A stretch of 64,000 nt of DNA. Origin: Mycolicibacter sp. MU0102 (GTDB taxonomy: Bacteria; Actinomycetota; Actinomycetes; Mycobacteriales; Mycobacteriaceae). Shown piece after piece: positions 1 through 15,795 of the stretch. Under the pieces are notes generated by a model. It saw only the letters and a program-made list of their open reading frames with translations, was not told the DNA's origin and did no database searches. A program made the translations under genes and the position numbers. Location: positions 744,001 through 808,000 of the forward strand of contig NZ_OY726398.1 of assembly GCF_963378105.1 (NCBI RefSeq). The letters run 5' to 3'. Positions within the stretch are counted from its first letter, which is position 1, and every line of letters starts with the position of its first letter.

Positions 1-1
1 G

Positions 2-523
2 TACCTGAGCCAGCTGTTGATCGACATCAACGCCCAGATCGACGCCACCATCCTCATCGTCACGCACAACATCAACATTGCCCGCACCGTGCCGGACAAC
101 ATCGGGATGCTGTTCCGCAAGGAGTTGGTGATGTTCGGGCCCCGCGAGGTGCTGCTGACGTCTGAGGAGCCGGTGGTCCGCCAGTTCCTCAACGGACGGC
201 GTATCGGACCGATCGGTATGTCCGAGGAGAAGGACCAGGCGACCGCGGCGGCCGAGGAGGCCATGATCGCCGCCGGCCAGAGCGACGGCGGCGTCGAAGA
301 GATCGAGGGCGTGCCGCCCCAGCTCAGCGCGACCCCCGGCCTGCCGGAGCGCATGGGCGTGGCACGCCGCAGGGCTCGGGTGCGCGAGATTCTGCACACC
401 TTGCCGCCCAACGCTCAGGCGGCCATCCGGGACGATCTCGAGGGCACCCACAGGTACGCCGTGCACCAGTTCCCGGCCGACGAAGAGGCTCCCACTGCAT
501 CGATCCCGACCCCGCCCGGCTAA
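2..523 (+). CDS. mkl: Mce-transport ATPase MceG/Mkl, C-terminal fragment
   Basis: This is the 3' part of an ABC ATPase cut by the window start; the frame is open from base 2. It retains the H-loop region (ILIVTHN, the His contacting ATP) followed by a long tail of about 120 residues typical of mycobacterial Mkl/MceG, which is Rv0655 in Mtb. MceG is the cytoplasmic ATPase that powers Mce lipid importers together with YrbE permeases. In Mtb several genes separate it from rpoB, whereas here rpoB is the next gene. It could serve the orphan YrbE pair at 33.5-35.2 kb, which has no ATPase of its own in the window. The Walker A, Walker B and signature motifs lie outside the window, so identity rests on the tail and gene position. 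Confidence 0.85.
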   Translation, partial: YLSQLLIDINAQIDATILIVTHNINIARTVPDNIGMLFRKELVMFGPREVLLTSEEPVVRQFLNGRRIGPIGMSEEKDQATAAAEEAMIAAGQSDGGVEEIEGVPPQLSATPGLPERMGVARRRARVREILHTLPPNAQAAIRDDLEGTHRYAVHQFPADEEAPTASIPTPPG

Positions 524-661
524 GACTTTGCCGTCCCTGCCGGTCCTGCGCCGTGTCAGCTCTTGACGGACGGACCTAAACGGTCCAATCTGGTCACCAG
601 TACACGTGCGGAGAGCCCGGCGGAGATCAGCCAGCGCCGATAGGGTCCCGGCACATCGCAG

Positions 662-690
662 TTGAGGATTGCGCCAGCCTGCGCTATTGT
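662..690 (+). promoter_or_regulatory. rpoBC promoter (sigA-like)
   Basis: The hexamer TTGAGG at 662-667 is followed after 17 bases by TATTGT at 685-690, a good match to the mycobacterial SigA pattern TTGnnn-N17-TAnnnT. Transcription would start near 697 and give a leader of about 220 bases before rpoB. The same -10 (TATTGT) is used in front of rpsL. Other promoters in the 524-920 gap are possible. Confidence 0.6.
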
Positions 691-819
691 TGGACGTTGC
701 GCTGGCTTCCTCCTGCCCATCCCTTACCCGCACCCGAACACCGCAGTACAGCCTGAGTCACGTTTATTGATTCGTTTAAGGCCTGTTACCTCGTGGTTTG
801 GCTGTGCGTGAGACCGGAC

Positions 820-890
820 AGATTGTTCGCCAGCCGAACCAACGGTCGAATATTCGCAGCGAACGGGATCCGGTGAGAGCCGGGATCCGC
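820..890 (+). other. Structured leader of rpoB
   Basis: The rpoB leader holds several small inverted repeats. GTTCG at 825-829 faces CGAAC at 835-839, and CGAATATTCG at 847-856 is a perfect 10-base palindrome. Two copies of CGGGATCCG at 864-872 and 881-889 can pair as a bulged hairpin ending about 18 bases before the ribosome binding site. Whether these fold in RNA or bind protein is unknown. The rest of 524-661 shows no gene. Confidence 0.35.
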
Positions 891-920
891 TGGCCGCATT
901 AGGTGCTGGAAGGATGCATC

Positions 921-4451
<3,531 letters not shown>

Positions 4452-4489
4452 TTACCAGCTACTAAACCCGCAAGGGGAAAGGGAGTTAC

Positions 4490-8440
<3,951 letters not shown>

Positions 8441-8454
8441 TCATCAACGAGAAA

Positions 8455-8486
8455 GGCCCCGGGGCGTATACCCCCGGGGCCTTTTT
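8455..8486 (+). terminator. Rho-independent terminator of rpoBC
   Basis: A perfect 10-base stem pairs GGCCCCGGGG at 8455-8464 with CCCCGGGGCC at 8472-8481 around a 7-base loop. A T run follows (8482-8486). It sits 14 bases after the rpoC stop. Confidence 0.9.
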
Positions 8487-8604
8487 CGTATCTGGGCTCC
8501 GAAACGGAGAACGGCGACGTCGCCGCGGCGTGTCGCGTCGCAGGATTCCGACTCGACGCGCCCGCAGGTTGCGGCCTGCCAGCAGACCAGGTTGCATCGT
8601 TGAG

Positions 8605-10086
8605 ATGGGGGACGAAGTCGACCGCACCAGCTACTCGCGCACCCAGCGCCGCCAATACCGGCTCAAGATTCAGCAGTGCCTGGATGTTTTCGAGACGATG
8701 CTGGCGCAGGCCAGCTTCGAGTGTGAGCCGCCGCTGACGGGCATGGAGATCGAGGGCAACCTGATCGACGACGACCATCGGCCGGCTATGTCGAATGCCG
8801 GTGTGTTGTCCTCGATCGACGATCCGGCGTTCCAACGCGAATTGGGTTCCTACAACATCGAATTCAACGTGCCGCCCCGTCAGTTCACTGCGCGCGCGGC
8901 GCTGGAACTGGAAGCCGAGGTGCGTGCCAGCCTCAATGAGGCGCAGGCCAAAGCCCGCGCAAACGACGCAGGCATCGTGATGATCGGCATCTTGCCCACC
9001 CTGATGCCCGAGCATCTGGCCGGTGACTGGATGAGTGATTCGGCGCGATACGCGGCACTCAACGACTCGATCTTCGCCGCGCGCGGCGAAGACATCGACA
9101 TCGACATCGACGGCCCCGAGCCGCTGAACCTGCATGCCGAGAACATCGCACCGGAATCGGCGTGCACCAGCATGCAGTTGCACCTGCAGGTTTCGCCGGC
9201 CGACTTCGCCAACCACTGGAACGCCGCCCAGGTACTGGCCGGCCCGCAACTGGCGATCGGCGCCAACTCGCCCTACTTCTTCGGCCACCGCCTGTGGGCG
9301 GAGACCCGGGTGGAGTTGTTCGCGCAATCCACCGACACCCGGCCCGACGAACTGAAGAACCAGGGGGTGCGGCCCCGGGTGTGGTTCGGCGAGCGGTGGA
9401 TCACCTCGATCTTCGACCTGTTCGAGGAGAACGTGCGTTACTTCCCGTCGCTGCTGCCCGAGGTCTCCGAGGAGGACCCGGCCGACGAACTGGCGCAGGG
9501 ACGCACCCCGCAACTGGCCGAGCTGCGTCTGCACAACGGCACGGTGTACCGCTGGAATCGCCCGGTCTATGACGTCGTCGACGGACGGCCGCACCTCCGG
9601 GTGGAGAACCGGGTCCTGCCCTCGGGTCCGACGGTCGCCGACATGGTGGCCAATGCGGTGTTCTATTACGGCCTGTTGCGCAGACTGGCCCGCGATCAGC
9701 GCCCGCTGTGGACACAGATGAGTTTTGCGGTGGCGCACGACAACTTTCGGCGGGCCGCGCGCCACGGTATGGACGCCCGACTGTTCTGGCCGGAGCTGGG
9801 CGAGGTGAGTGTGCCCGAACTGACCCAGCGCGAGTTGTTGCCGCTGGCCCGCCAAGGGCTTGACGAGTGGGGTGTGGCTGCCGAGGTGACCGACCGGTTC
9901 CTCGGCATCATCGCCGACCGGGTGGCAACGGGACGCAACGGCGCTACCTGGCAGGTGTCGACGGTCCGAGCGTTGCAGGCGCAGGGCCTGAGCCGGACGG
10001 CCGCGCTGGCGGAGATGCTGAGCCGGTACTGCACGCACATGCACACCAACGAGCCGGTGCACACCTGGCCGACCGACATGGGTTGA
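8605..10086 (+). CDS. GCS2-family carboxylate-amine ligase (glutamate-cysteine-ligase-like)
   Basis: This 493-residue protein has the glutamate-cysteine ligase type 2 fold signature: an early GMEIEGN acidic motif, a middle ESACTSMQLHLQV block, and a later arginine/glutamate-rich RVENRVLPSGPT block. Family members make ATP-dependent gamma-glutamyl or similar amide bonds. The substrate is uncertain, because mycobacteria make mycothiol rather than glutathione. EgtA of the ergothioneine route is a related family. The frame is open from inside rpoC, but ATG 8605 is the first sensible start after the terminator. No equivalent sits between rpoC and end in Mtb to my knowledge. It ends just before the endonuclease IV gene, with which it is probably cotranscribed. 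Confidence 0.75.
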   Translation: MGDEVDRTSYSRTQRRQYRLKIQQCLDVFETMLAQASFECEPPLTGMEIEGNLIDDDHRPAMSNAGVLSSIDDPAFQRELGSYNIEFNVPPRQFTARAALELEAEVRASLNEAQAKARANDAGIVMIGILPTLMPEHLAGDWMSDSARYAALNDSIFAARGEDIDIDIDGPEPLNLHAENIAPESACTSMQLHLQVSPADFANHWNAAQVLAGPQLAIGANSPYFFGHRLWAETRVELFAQSTDTRPDELKNQGVRPRVWFGERWITSIFDLFEENVRYFPSLLPEVSEEDPADELAQGRTPQLAELRLHNGTVYRWNRPVYDVVDGRPHLRVENRVLPSGPTVADMVANAVFYYGLLRRLARDQRPLWTQMSFAVAHDNFRRAARHGMDARLFWPELGEVSVPELTQRELLPLARQGLDEWGVAAEVTDRFLGIIADRVATGRNGATWQVSTVRALQAQGLSRTAALAEMLSRYCTHMHTNEPVHTWPTDMG

Positions 10087-10100
10087 CTAGGCTGGCCGCC

Positions 10101-10859
10101 GTGTTGATCGGATCCCATGTGCGCCCGCAGAATCCGCTGGCCGCCGCCGAGGCCGATGGCGCCGACGTGGTGCAGATCTTCCTCGGCAACCCGCAGAGCT
10201 GGAAGCCCCCCAAACCACGTGAGGACGCGGCGCAGCTTCGCGCGGCGGCGCTGCCGATTTACGTGCACGCGCCGTACCTGATCAACGTGGCCTCCCCGAA
10301 CAACCGGGTGCGCATCCCGTCGCGCACCATCTTGCAGCAGACCTGCGACGCCGCCGCCGACATCGGCGCAGTCGCGGTGATCGTGCACGGCGGCCACGTG
10401 ACCGCCGATGACGACGACCCGCAAGCCGGATTCGCGCGGTGGCGCAAGGCGCTGGACCGTCTGGAGACCACCGTCCCGGTGTACCTGGAGAACACCGCTG
10501 GCGGCGACTATGCGATGGCGCGGCACTTCGACACCATCGCCAAGCTGTGGGACCACATCGGCGACACCGGCGTCGGGTTCTGCCTGGACACCTGCCACAC
10601 CTGGGCGGCCGGGGAATCGCTGCCCGACGCCGTGGAGCGCATCAAGGCGATCACCGGCCGCATCGACCTGGTGCACTGCAACGACTCCAAGGACGCACCC
10701 GGCTCCGGACGGGACCGGCACGCCAACTTCGGTGACGGCCAGATCGACCCGGACCTGTTGGTCGCGGTGGTCAAGGCCGCCGACGCCCCGGTGATCTGCG
10801 AGACCGCCGAAGAGGGCCGCAAGGCCGACATCGCGTTCCTCAAAGACCGACTGCGTTAA
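10101..10859 (+). CDS. end: Endonuclease IV (AP endonuclease)
   Basis: This is a class II apurinic/apyrimidinic endonuclease of the TIM-barrel, tri-zinc endonuclease IV family, acting in base excision repair. The signature blocks are in order: YVHAPYLINVASP, VIVHGGH, VYLENTAGG, GFCLDTCHTWAAG, LVHCNDSKD and the C-terminal VICETAEEG. GTG 10101 gives 252 residues, the length of Mtb End (Rv0670). TTG 10083, overlapping the upstream stop, is an alternative. Confidence 0.93.
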   Translation: MLIGSHVRPQNPLAAAEADGADVVQIFLGNPQSWKPPKPREDAAQLRAAALPIYVHAPYLINVASPNNRVRIPSRTILQQTCDAAADIGAVAVIVHGGHVTADDDDPQAGFARWRKALDRLETTVPVYLENTAGGDYAMARHFDTIAKLWDHIGDTGVGFCLDTCHTWAAGESLPDAVERIKAITGRIDLVHCNDSKDAPGSGRDRHANFGDGQIDPDLLVAVVKAADAPVICETAEEGRKADIAFLKDRLR

Positions 10860-11027
10860 CCGCACCCGCGCGCGTGGTGGTTGCCGGTGCGGCCGACTGG
10901 CGCTGGTGGGTCCGCGTAGGTGGACGCATATCAACCCGGGCGCCGGACCCACCTGGCAGCTGAGAGGTGCCTGGCCGGTACGCCAAAAAACATCCGATTT
11001 GGACCATTTTCCGCTTAGGAGGCGACA

Positions 11028-11216
11028 TTGGGTCGGTTGTGTGCTACAACTTTGCTAGGCGCCGTGACCGCGGCAACTGCGCACACGACTCAGGACTGGA
11101 GGGGGTCCAAATGCCTGAGCGACACCAACACGGTGTGGGGGGAGTGCGCAGCCCATAGTCCGGCGCCCCAAAACGACGGCGGTCACAGCCTGGAACCTCC
11201 CGACTCCGGGCCGTGA
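11028..11216 (+). CDS. Possible small secreted protein or leader ORF, 62 codons
   Basis: A TTG codon at 11028 follows a perfect AGGAGG (11017-11022) by 5 bases and opens a 62-codon frame. The product starts with a short hydrophobic stretch (LCATTLLGAVTAATA) that could be a weak signal peptide. It continues with two cysteines (GSKCLSDTN, WGECAAHS) and a Pro/Gly-rich tail. The stop codon lies inside the 3' arm of a strong terminator. I do not recognise the protein. The alternative is a non-coding transcript: a different, overlapping frame is also open over 10967-11158. The rest of the 10860-11292 gap holds no other gene; the Mtb neighbour lpqP is missing. Confidence 0.35.
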   Translation: MGRLCATTLLGAVTAATAHTTQDWRGSKCLSDTNTVWGECAAHSPAPQNDGGHSLEPPDSGP

Positions 11217-11228
11217 CCGCCGTTTTTT
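11176..11228 (+). terminator. Rho-independent terminator upstream of fadE8
   Basis: A perfect 11-base stem pairs ACGGCGGTCAC at 11176-11186 with GTGACCGCCGT at 11213-11223. The 26-base loop can itself pair (GCCTGG with CCGGGC). T6 follows at 11223-11228. It ends the transcript carrying the small ORF, or end, before fadE8. Confidence 0.85.
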
Positions 11229-11280
11229 GTTTGCCGGACACCAATTTGATTACACCCATTGTGCGTGCGTGCAAAAACTG

Positions 11281-11286
11281 TAATAT
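11281..11286 (+). promoter_or_regulatory. -10 element for leaderless fadE8
   Basis: TAATAT ends 6 bases before the ATG of fadE8 and no Shine-Dalgarno is present. Transcription would therefore start at or next to the A of ATG, as in the many leaderless mycobacterial mRNAs. Confidence 0.6.
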
Positions 11287-11292
11287 TCGGCT

Positions 11293-12933
11293 ATGGCCGA
11301 CACGCATATCGTCACCAACCAGGTCCTTCCGCTGGAAGGCTATAACCCGGCGTCGTCCCCGGTCCTCATTGAATCGCTGATCCGTGAGGGCGGCCAATGG
11401 GGCGTCGACGAGGTCACCGACCTTGGGGCATTGTCCGGGTCTAAGCAGGTGCAACGCTGGGGCGAGCTCGCCGACCGCAACCGGCCGGTGCTGCACACCC
11501 ACGACGTCGTCGGTAACCGGATTGACGAAGTGGAATACGACCCGGCGTACCACGAGCTGATGCGCACCGCGATCGCCCACGGCCTGCACGCCGCTCCGTG
11601 GGCCGACCCGCGCCCCGGCGCGCATGTCGTCCGCGCCGCCCAAACCGGGGTGTGGACCGCTGAACCGGGTCACGTCTGCCCGATCTCGATGACGTATGCG
11701 ATCGTGCCCGCGCTGCGTAACAACGCCGAGCTCGCCAAGACTTACGAGCCGCTGCTGACCAGCCGGGTCTACGACCCCGAGCTGAAGGTGCCGGGCACCA
11801 AGGCCGGTATCACCGCGGGCATGTCGATGACCGAGAAGCAGGGCGGCTCCGACGTGCGCGCCGGAACCACCCAGGCCGTGCCGAACGCTGACGGCAGCTA
11901 CACCCTGACCGGGCACAAGTGGTTCACCTCCGCGCCGATGTGCGACGTGTTCCTGGTGCTGGCGCAGGCTCCCGGCGGGCTGAGCTGTTTCTTCCTGCCC
12001 CGGATCCTGCCCGACGGCACCCGCAACCGGATGCGGCTGCAGCGGCTCAAGGACAAGCTCGGCAACCACGCCAACGCCTCCAGTGAGATCGAGTACGACG
12101 GCGCGACCGCCTGGCTGGTGGGCGAGGAGGGCCGCGGGGTCTCGGTCATCATCGAAATGGTCAACCTCACCCGCCTGGACTGCGCATTGGGCAGTGCCAC
12201 CAGCATGCGGATGGGTCTGGCCCGCGCCATCTACCACGCTCAGCACCGCAAGGCGTTCGGCGCTTACCTGATCGATCAGCCACTGATGCGCAACGTGCTG
12301 GCCGATCTGGCCGTGGAGGCCGAAGCCGCCACCATGGTGTCGATGCGGATGGCCGGTGCCACCGACAGGGCGGTCCGCGGCGATGAGCGAGAGGGGCTGC
12401 TGCGCCGGATCGGGCTGGCGGCCACCAAGTACTGGGTGTGCAAACGCGCCACCCCGCACGCCGGCGAGGCGATGGAGTGCCTGGGCGGCAACGGCTACAT
12501 CGAAGATTCCCTGATGCCGCGGCTATACCGCGAGGCGCCGTTGATGGGAATCTGGGAGGGCTCGGGCAACGTCAGCGCCCTGGACACGCTGCGCGCCCTG
12601 GCCACCCAGCCCCAATCGGTAGCCGTGCTCTTCGATGAGCTGGCCGAGACCGCCGGGCAGGATCGCCGCCTCGACGCCCACGTCGACGGGTTGAAGACCC
12701 AACTGGCGGGCCTGGGCGCTGACGTGGTCGCCGCCCAGTACCAGGCGCGCAAGATCGCCGAGGACATCTGTCTGGCGTTGCAGGGCGGGTTGCTGGTGCG
12801 CCACGGCCACCCGGCCGTCGCCGAGGCGTTCCTGGCGACGCGGCTCGGCGGCCAATGGGGTGGTGCGTTCGGCACCCTGCCGGCCGGCCTCGATCTCGGG
12901 CCGATCATCGAGCGTGCGCTGGTCAAGGGCTGA
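11293..12933 (+). CDS. fadE8: Acyl-CoA dehydrogenase FadE8 (AidB-like)
   Basis: This 546-residue flavoprotein belongs to the AidB/isovaleryl-CoA dehydrogenase-like branch, close in length to Mtb FadE8 (Rv0672). The FAD and substrate-binding core shows MSMTEKQGGSDVRAGTT, then YTLTGHKWFTSAP, and later ECLGGNGYIEDS and MGIWEGSGNV with the C-terminal catalytic region. The AidB-specific C-terminal extension is present. It heads an apparent fadE8-echA4-paaX-echA5 unit. The physiological substrate is not known; AidB relatives have been linked both to acyl-CoA oxidation and to DNA binding. Confidence 0.93.
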   Translation: MADTHIVTNQVLPLEGYNPASSPVLIESLIREGGQWGVDEVTDLGALSGSKQVQRWGELADRNRPVLHTHDVVGNRIDEVEYDPAYHELMRTAIAHGLHAAPWADPRPGAHVVRAAQTGVWTAEPGHVCPISMTYAIVPALRNNAELAKTYEPLLTSRVYDPELKVPGTKAGITAGMSMTEKQGGSDVRAGTTQAVPNADGSYTLTGHKWFTSAPMCDVFLVLAQAPGGLSCFFLPRILPDGTRNRMRLQRLKDKLGNHANASSEIEYDGATAWLVGEEGRGVSVIIEMVNLTRLDCALGSATSMRMGLARAIYHAQHRKAFGAYLIDQPLMRNVLADLAVEAEAATMVSMRMAGATDRAVRGDEREGLLRRIGLAATKYWVCKRATPHAGEAMECLGGNGYIEDSLMPRLYREAPLMGIWEGSGNVSALDTLRALATQPQSVAVLFDELAETAGQDRRLDAHVDGLKTQLAGLGADVVAAQYQARKIAEDICLALQGGLLVRHGHPAVAEAFLATRLGGQWGGAFGTLPAGLDLGPIIERALVKG

Positions 12934-12940
12934 CCCCGGC

Positions 12941-13876
12941 ATGCGCCATCACATCGCCCCGGTCGAGTTCGACAACCTGCGGACGATGACCTACGAGGTC
13001 ACCGACCGCATCGCCCGGATCACCTTCAACCGCCCGGAACACGGGAACGCGATCACCGCTGACACCCCGCTGGAATTGTCGGCGCTGGTGGAACGCGCCG
13101 ATCTGGATCCCAACGTGCATGTGATCCTGGTGTCGGGCCGCGGCGAGGGATTCTGCGCCGGTTTCGACCTGGGCGCCTACGCCGAGGGCTCGTCGTCGGC
13201 GGGCGGGGAGAACTACCGGGGCAGTGTGCTCGACGGTAAGACGCAGGCCACCAACCACCGCTCGGATCAGCCGTGGGACCCGATGATCGACTACCAGATG
13301 ATGAGCCGATTCGTCCGCGGCTTCGCCTCGCTGATGCACGCCGACAAGCCCACCGTGGTCAAGATCCACGGCTACTGCGTCGCCGGTGGCACCGACATCG
13401 CCCTGCACGCCGACCAGGTGATCGCGGCGTCCGACGCCAAGATCGGCTACCCGCCGATGCGGGTGTGGGGGGTGCCGGCGGCCGGCCTCTGGGCACACCG
13501 GCTCGGCGACCAGCGCGCCAAACGCCTACTGCTGACCGGAGATTGCATCACCGGAGCTCAGGCCGCCGAGTGGGGGCTGGCGATCGAGGCTCCCGAGCCC
13601 GCTGATCTCGACGAGCGCACCGAACGCCTGGTGGCCCGGATCGCCGCGATGCCGGTCAACCAACTGATCATGGCCAAACTCGCCCTCAACACCGCACTGC
13701 TGCAGCAGGGCGTGGCCACCAGCCGCATGGTCAGCACCGTGTTCGATGGGGTGGCGCGACACACGCCGGAGGGGCACGCCTTCGTCGCCGACGCGGTGCA
13801 GCATGGGTTCCGTGACGCGGTGCGACACCGCGACGAGCCGTTCGGGGATTACGGCCGAAAGACCTCCGGGGTCTAG
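12941..13876 (+). CDS. echA4: Enoyl-CoA hydratase/isomerase family protein EchA4
   Basis: This 311-residue crotonase-fold protein matches Mtb EchA4 (Rv0673) in length and place. RITFNRPEHGNAI gives the N-terminal signature, and GRGEGFCAGFDLG the first oxyanion-hole loop. KIHGYCVAGGTDIALHAD gives the second loop, with Asp where classical hydratases have the first catalytic Glu. The second Glu position (KIGYPPMRVWGVPA) is also not standard. It may therefore be a hydrolase- or lyase-type crotonase rather than a plain hydratase. ATG 12941 lies 7 bases after the fadE8 stop, so the two are coupled. Confidence 0.88.
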   Translation: MRHHIAPVEFDNLRTMTYEVTDRIARITFNRPEHGNAITADTPLELSALVERADLDPNVHVILVSGRGEGFCAGFDLGAYAEGSSSAGGENYRGSVLDGKTQATNHRSDQPWDPMIDYQMMSRFVRGFASLMHADKPTVVKIHGYCVAGGTDIALHADQVIAASDAKIGYPPMRVWGVPAAGLWAHRLGDQRAKRLLLTGDCITGAQAAEWGLAIEAPEPADLDERTERLVARIAAMPVNQLIMAKLALNTALLQQGVATSRMVSTVFDGVARHTPEGHAFVADAVQHGFRDAVRHRDEPFGDYGRKTSGV

Positions 13877-13887
13877 GCGGTCACCCG

Positions 13888-14619
13888 ATGTCCGACACAG
13901 TGCGTATGACGGCCCGCTCGGTAGTTCTGTCGGTGCTCCTGGGCGCCCACCCAGCGTCGGCCACCGCAGCTGAATTACTGCGATTGACAACAGATTTCGG
14001 TATCAAAGAAACAGCCCTGCGAGTAGCCCTGACCCGGCTGGTCGCTGCCGGCGACTTGGTCCGATCGGTCGAAGGGTACGGACTGTCCGAACGTCTGCTG
14101 GAGCGTCAGCGTCTACAGGACGTGGCGCTGAATCCGCAGACCAGGCGCTGGGACGGCAACTGGCTGGCCGTGGTGATCACCACCATCGGCTGCGACGCGC
14201 GAACCCGGGCCGCCTTGCGCTCGGGGCTGACCGAACGGCGGTTCGCCGAGCTGCGCGAGGGATTCTGGATGCGTCCGGACAACATCGACGTCGAGTTGGG
14301 TGAGGGTCTCAGGGGGTATACCCGGCTGCTCACAGCGCGTGACGAGAAGCCCGCCGAACTGGCAGCCACGCTGTGGGATCTGACGGCGTGGGCGCAGACG
14401 GGCCACGAGCTGCTTGCCGCGATGGCCGACGCCGAGGACGTGCCAAGCCGCTTCGTCATTGCCGCGGCCATGGTCCGCCACCTGCGTCGTGACCCGGTGC
14501 TACCGCCCGGACTACTTCCGGCGGACTGGCCGGGGGAGCGAATCCGCAGTCGCTACGCGGAATTCGCCGACGAACTGGTCGCGCGACGCGACGCGGACCG
14601 AGAGGCGGTGCTGCGATGA
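13888..14619 (+). CDS. PaaX-family transcriptional regulator
   Basis: This 243-residue protein corresponds to Mtb Rv0674. An N-terminal winged helix (residues about 15-70, with the ALRVALTRLVAAGDL recognition region and YGLSERL wing) is followed by the PaaX central and C-terminal domains (WDGNWLAVVITT, RFAELREGFWMRPDN, RSRYAEFADEL). PaaX repressors respond to aryl-CoA esters such as phenylacetyl-CoA. Here the gene lies inside the fad/ech unit, so it probably controls it. The last four bases overlap the start of echA5 (ATGA). Confidence 0.85.
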   Translation: MSDTVRMTARSVVLSVLLGAHPASATAAELLRLTTDFGIKETALRVALTRLVAAGDLVRSVEGYGLSERLLERQRLQDVALNPQTRRWDGNWLAVVITTIGCDARTRAALRSGLTERRFAELREGFWMRPDNIDVELGEGLRGYTRLLTARDEKPAELAATLWDLTAWAQTGHELLAAMADAEDVPSRFVIAAAMVRHLRRDPVLPPGLLPADWPGERIRSRYAEFADELVARRDADREAVLR

Positions 14620-15377
14620 GTGCGGTGCGCGTGGAGCGCAATGGCCCGGTCACCACGGTGATCTTGGATCGGCCGCATGCCCGCAACGCCGTCGACGGCC
14701 CGACCGCCGCCGCGCTGTATCAGGCCTTCGAGGAGTTTGACCGCGATGCGAGCGCGTCGGTGGCCGTGCTGTGGGGCGACCACGGAACTTTTTGCGCCGG
14801 TGCCGATCTCAAAGCCTTGGGTACGCCGAACGCCAATCAGACCCATCGCAGCGGGCCGGGGCCGATGGGACCAACTCGAATGATGTTGTCCAAGCCGGTG
14901 ATCGCCGCGGTCAGCGGCTACGCGGTTGCCGGTGGCCTGGAGTTGGCGCTGTGGTGCGACATGCGGGTGGTTGAGGCCGACGCGACCTTCGGCGTCTTTT
15001 GCCGGCGCTGGGGCGTTCCGCTCATCGACGGCGGCACCGTGCGATTGCCCAGACTGATCGGCCACAGTCGCGCCATGGACATGATCCTCACCGGCCGAGC
15101 GGTGAACGCCGAGGAAGCGCTGGCGATCGGACTGGCCAATCGTGTTGTCCCGACCGGAGATGCGCGAGGCGCAGCCGAGCAGCTGGCCCTCGAACTGGCC
15201 GAGCTGCCGCAGCGTTGCCTGCGCTCGGATCGGTTGTCGGCGCTGCGACAGTGGGGCATGACCGAATCCCACGCGCTGGACTCCGAATTCGAAAGCATCG
15301 AGCGGGTAGCCGACGAGGCGCTGCGCGGGGCGGGCCGCTTCGCCGGCGGGGCCGGCCGCCACGGCGCTAAAGCCTGA
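14616..15377 (+). CDS. echA5: Enoyl-CoA hydratase family protein EchA5
   Basis: This 253-residue crotonase has the motifs VILDRPHARNAVDG, GTFCAGADLKAL and SGYAVAGGLELALWCD, so the first catalytic Glu is kept. The second Glu position is replaced and an Asp follows in GVPLIDGGTV, a pattern seen in crotonases with isomerase-like chemistry. It is translationally coupled to the PaaX gene. In Mtb (Rv0675) the next genes are mmpL5 and mmpS5; here the two DUF3060 genes follow at once on the other strand. Confidence 0.88.
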   Translation: MSAVRVERNGPVTTVILDRPHARNAVDGPTAAALYQAFEEFDRDASASVAVLWGDHGTFCAGADLKALGTPNANQTHRSGPGPMGPTRMMLSKPVIAAVSGYAVAGGLELALWCDMRVVEADATFGVFCRRWGVPLIDGGTVRLPRLIGHSRAMDMILTGRAVNAEEALAIGLANRVVPTGDARGAAEQLALELAELPQRCLRSDRLSALRQWGMTESHALDSEFESIERVADEALRGAGRFAGGAGRHGAKA

Positions 15378-15384
15378 CTCCCCG

Positions 15385-15795
15385 TCAGCGCTTGTCGGCG
15401 ACGGTGTTGCCCGACCCGCGGTTGTCGACTTTGGGATCGCCGCCGCGATAGGTGATGGAGTTGTTGAGCCCGGTGATCGTCAGTGTCTTGTCGATACGCT
15501 CGATGGTGATGCGATTGTCGGCACCGCCTACGTTCACCGCTTCGCACCGGCCGCGTACCGTCAGCTTGTTGTTCGAACCGGCCACGTTCAGCGATTTGCC
15601 GTCGGCGCAGTCCAAAGCCGATGTCGCGCCGAACGACTCGTATCGGATCGTGTTGGCGAACCGGCCGTCGTAGTTCTGCGAGATCCGCGAGGACTTGGGC
15701 GGTGCGTCTGCCTCGCAGCCGGTGAGCGCGACTGCGAGCAGCGTCATTCCGCCGGCCAGCAGCGAGCAGAGGTTTACCCGGAGAACGGGGGTCAC
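15385..15795 (-). CDS. DUF3060 lipoprotein (Rv0679c-like)
   Basis: This 136-residue protein has an N-terminal hydrophobic segment and the lipobox LTGC (Cys27), so it should be a lipid-anchored surface protein. The mature part is the repetitive DUF3060 beta-solenoid-like pattern, with recurring Asn-Asn and Val-x-Gly turns (NVAGSNNKLTVRGRC, NVGGADNRITIE, ITGLNNSITYRGG). Function is unknown. Its GTG start overlaps the stop of the gene upstream (15792-15795), so the two DUF3060 proteins are made together. Confidence 0.8.
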   Translation of the reverse strand: MTPVLRVNLCSLLAGGMTLLAVALTGCEADAPPKSSRISQNYDGRFANTIRYESFGATSALDCADGKSLNVAGSNNKLTVRGRCEAVNVGGADNRITIERIDKTLTITGLNNSITYRGGDPKVDNRGSGNTVADKR

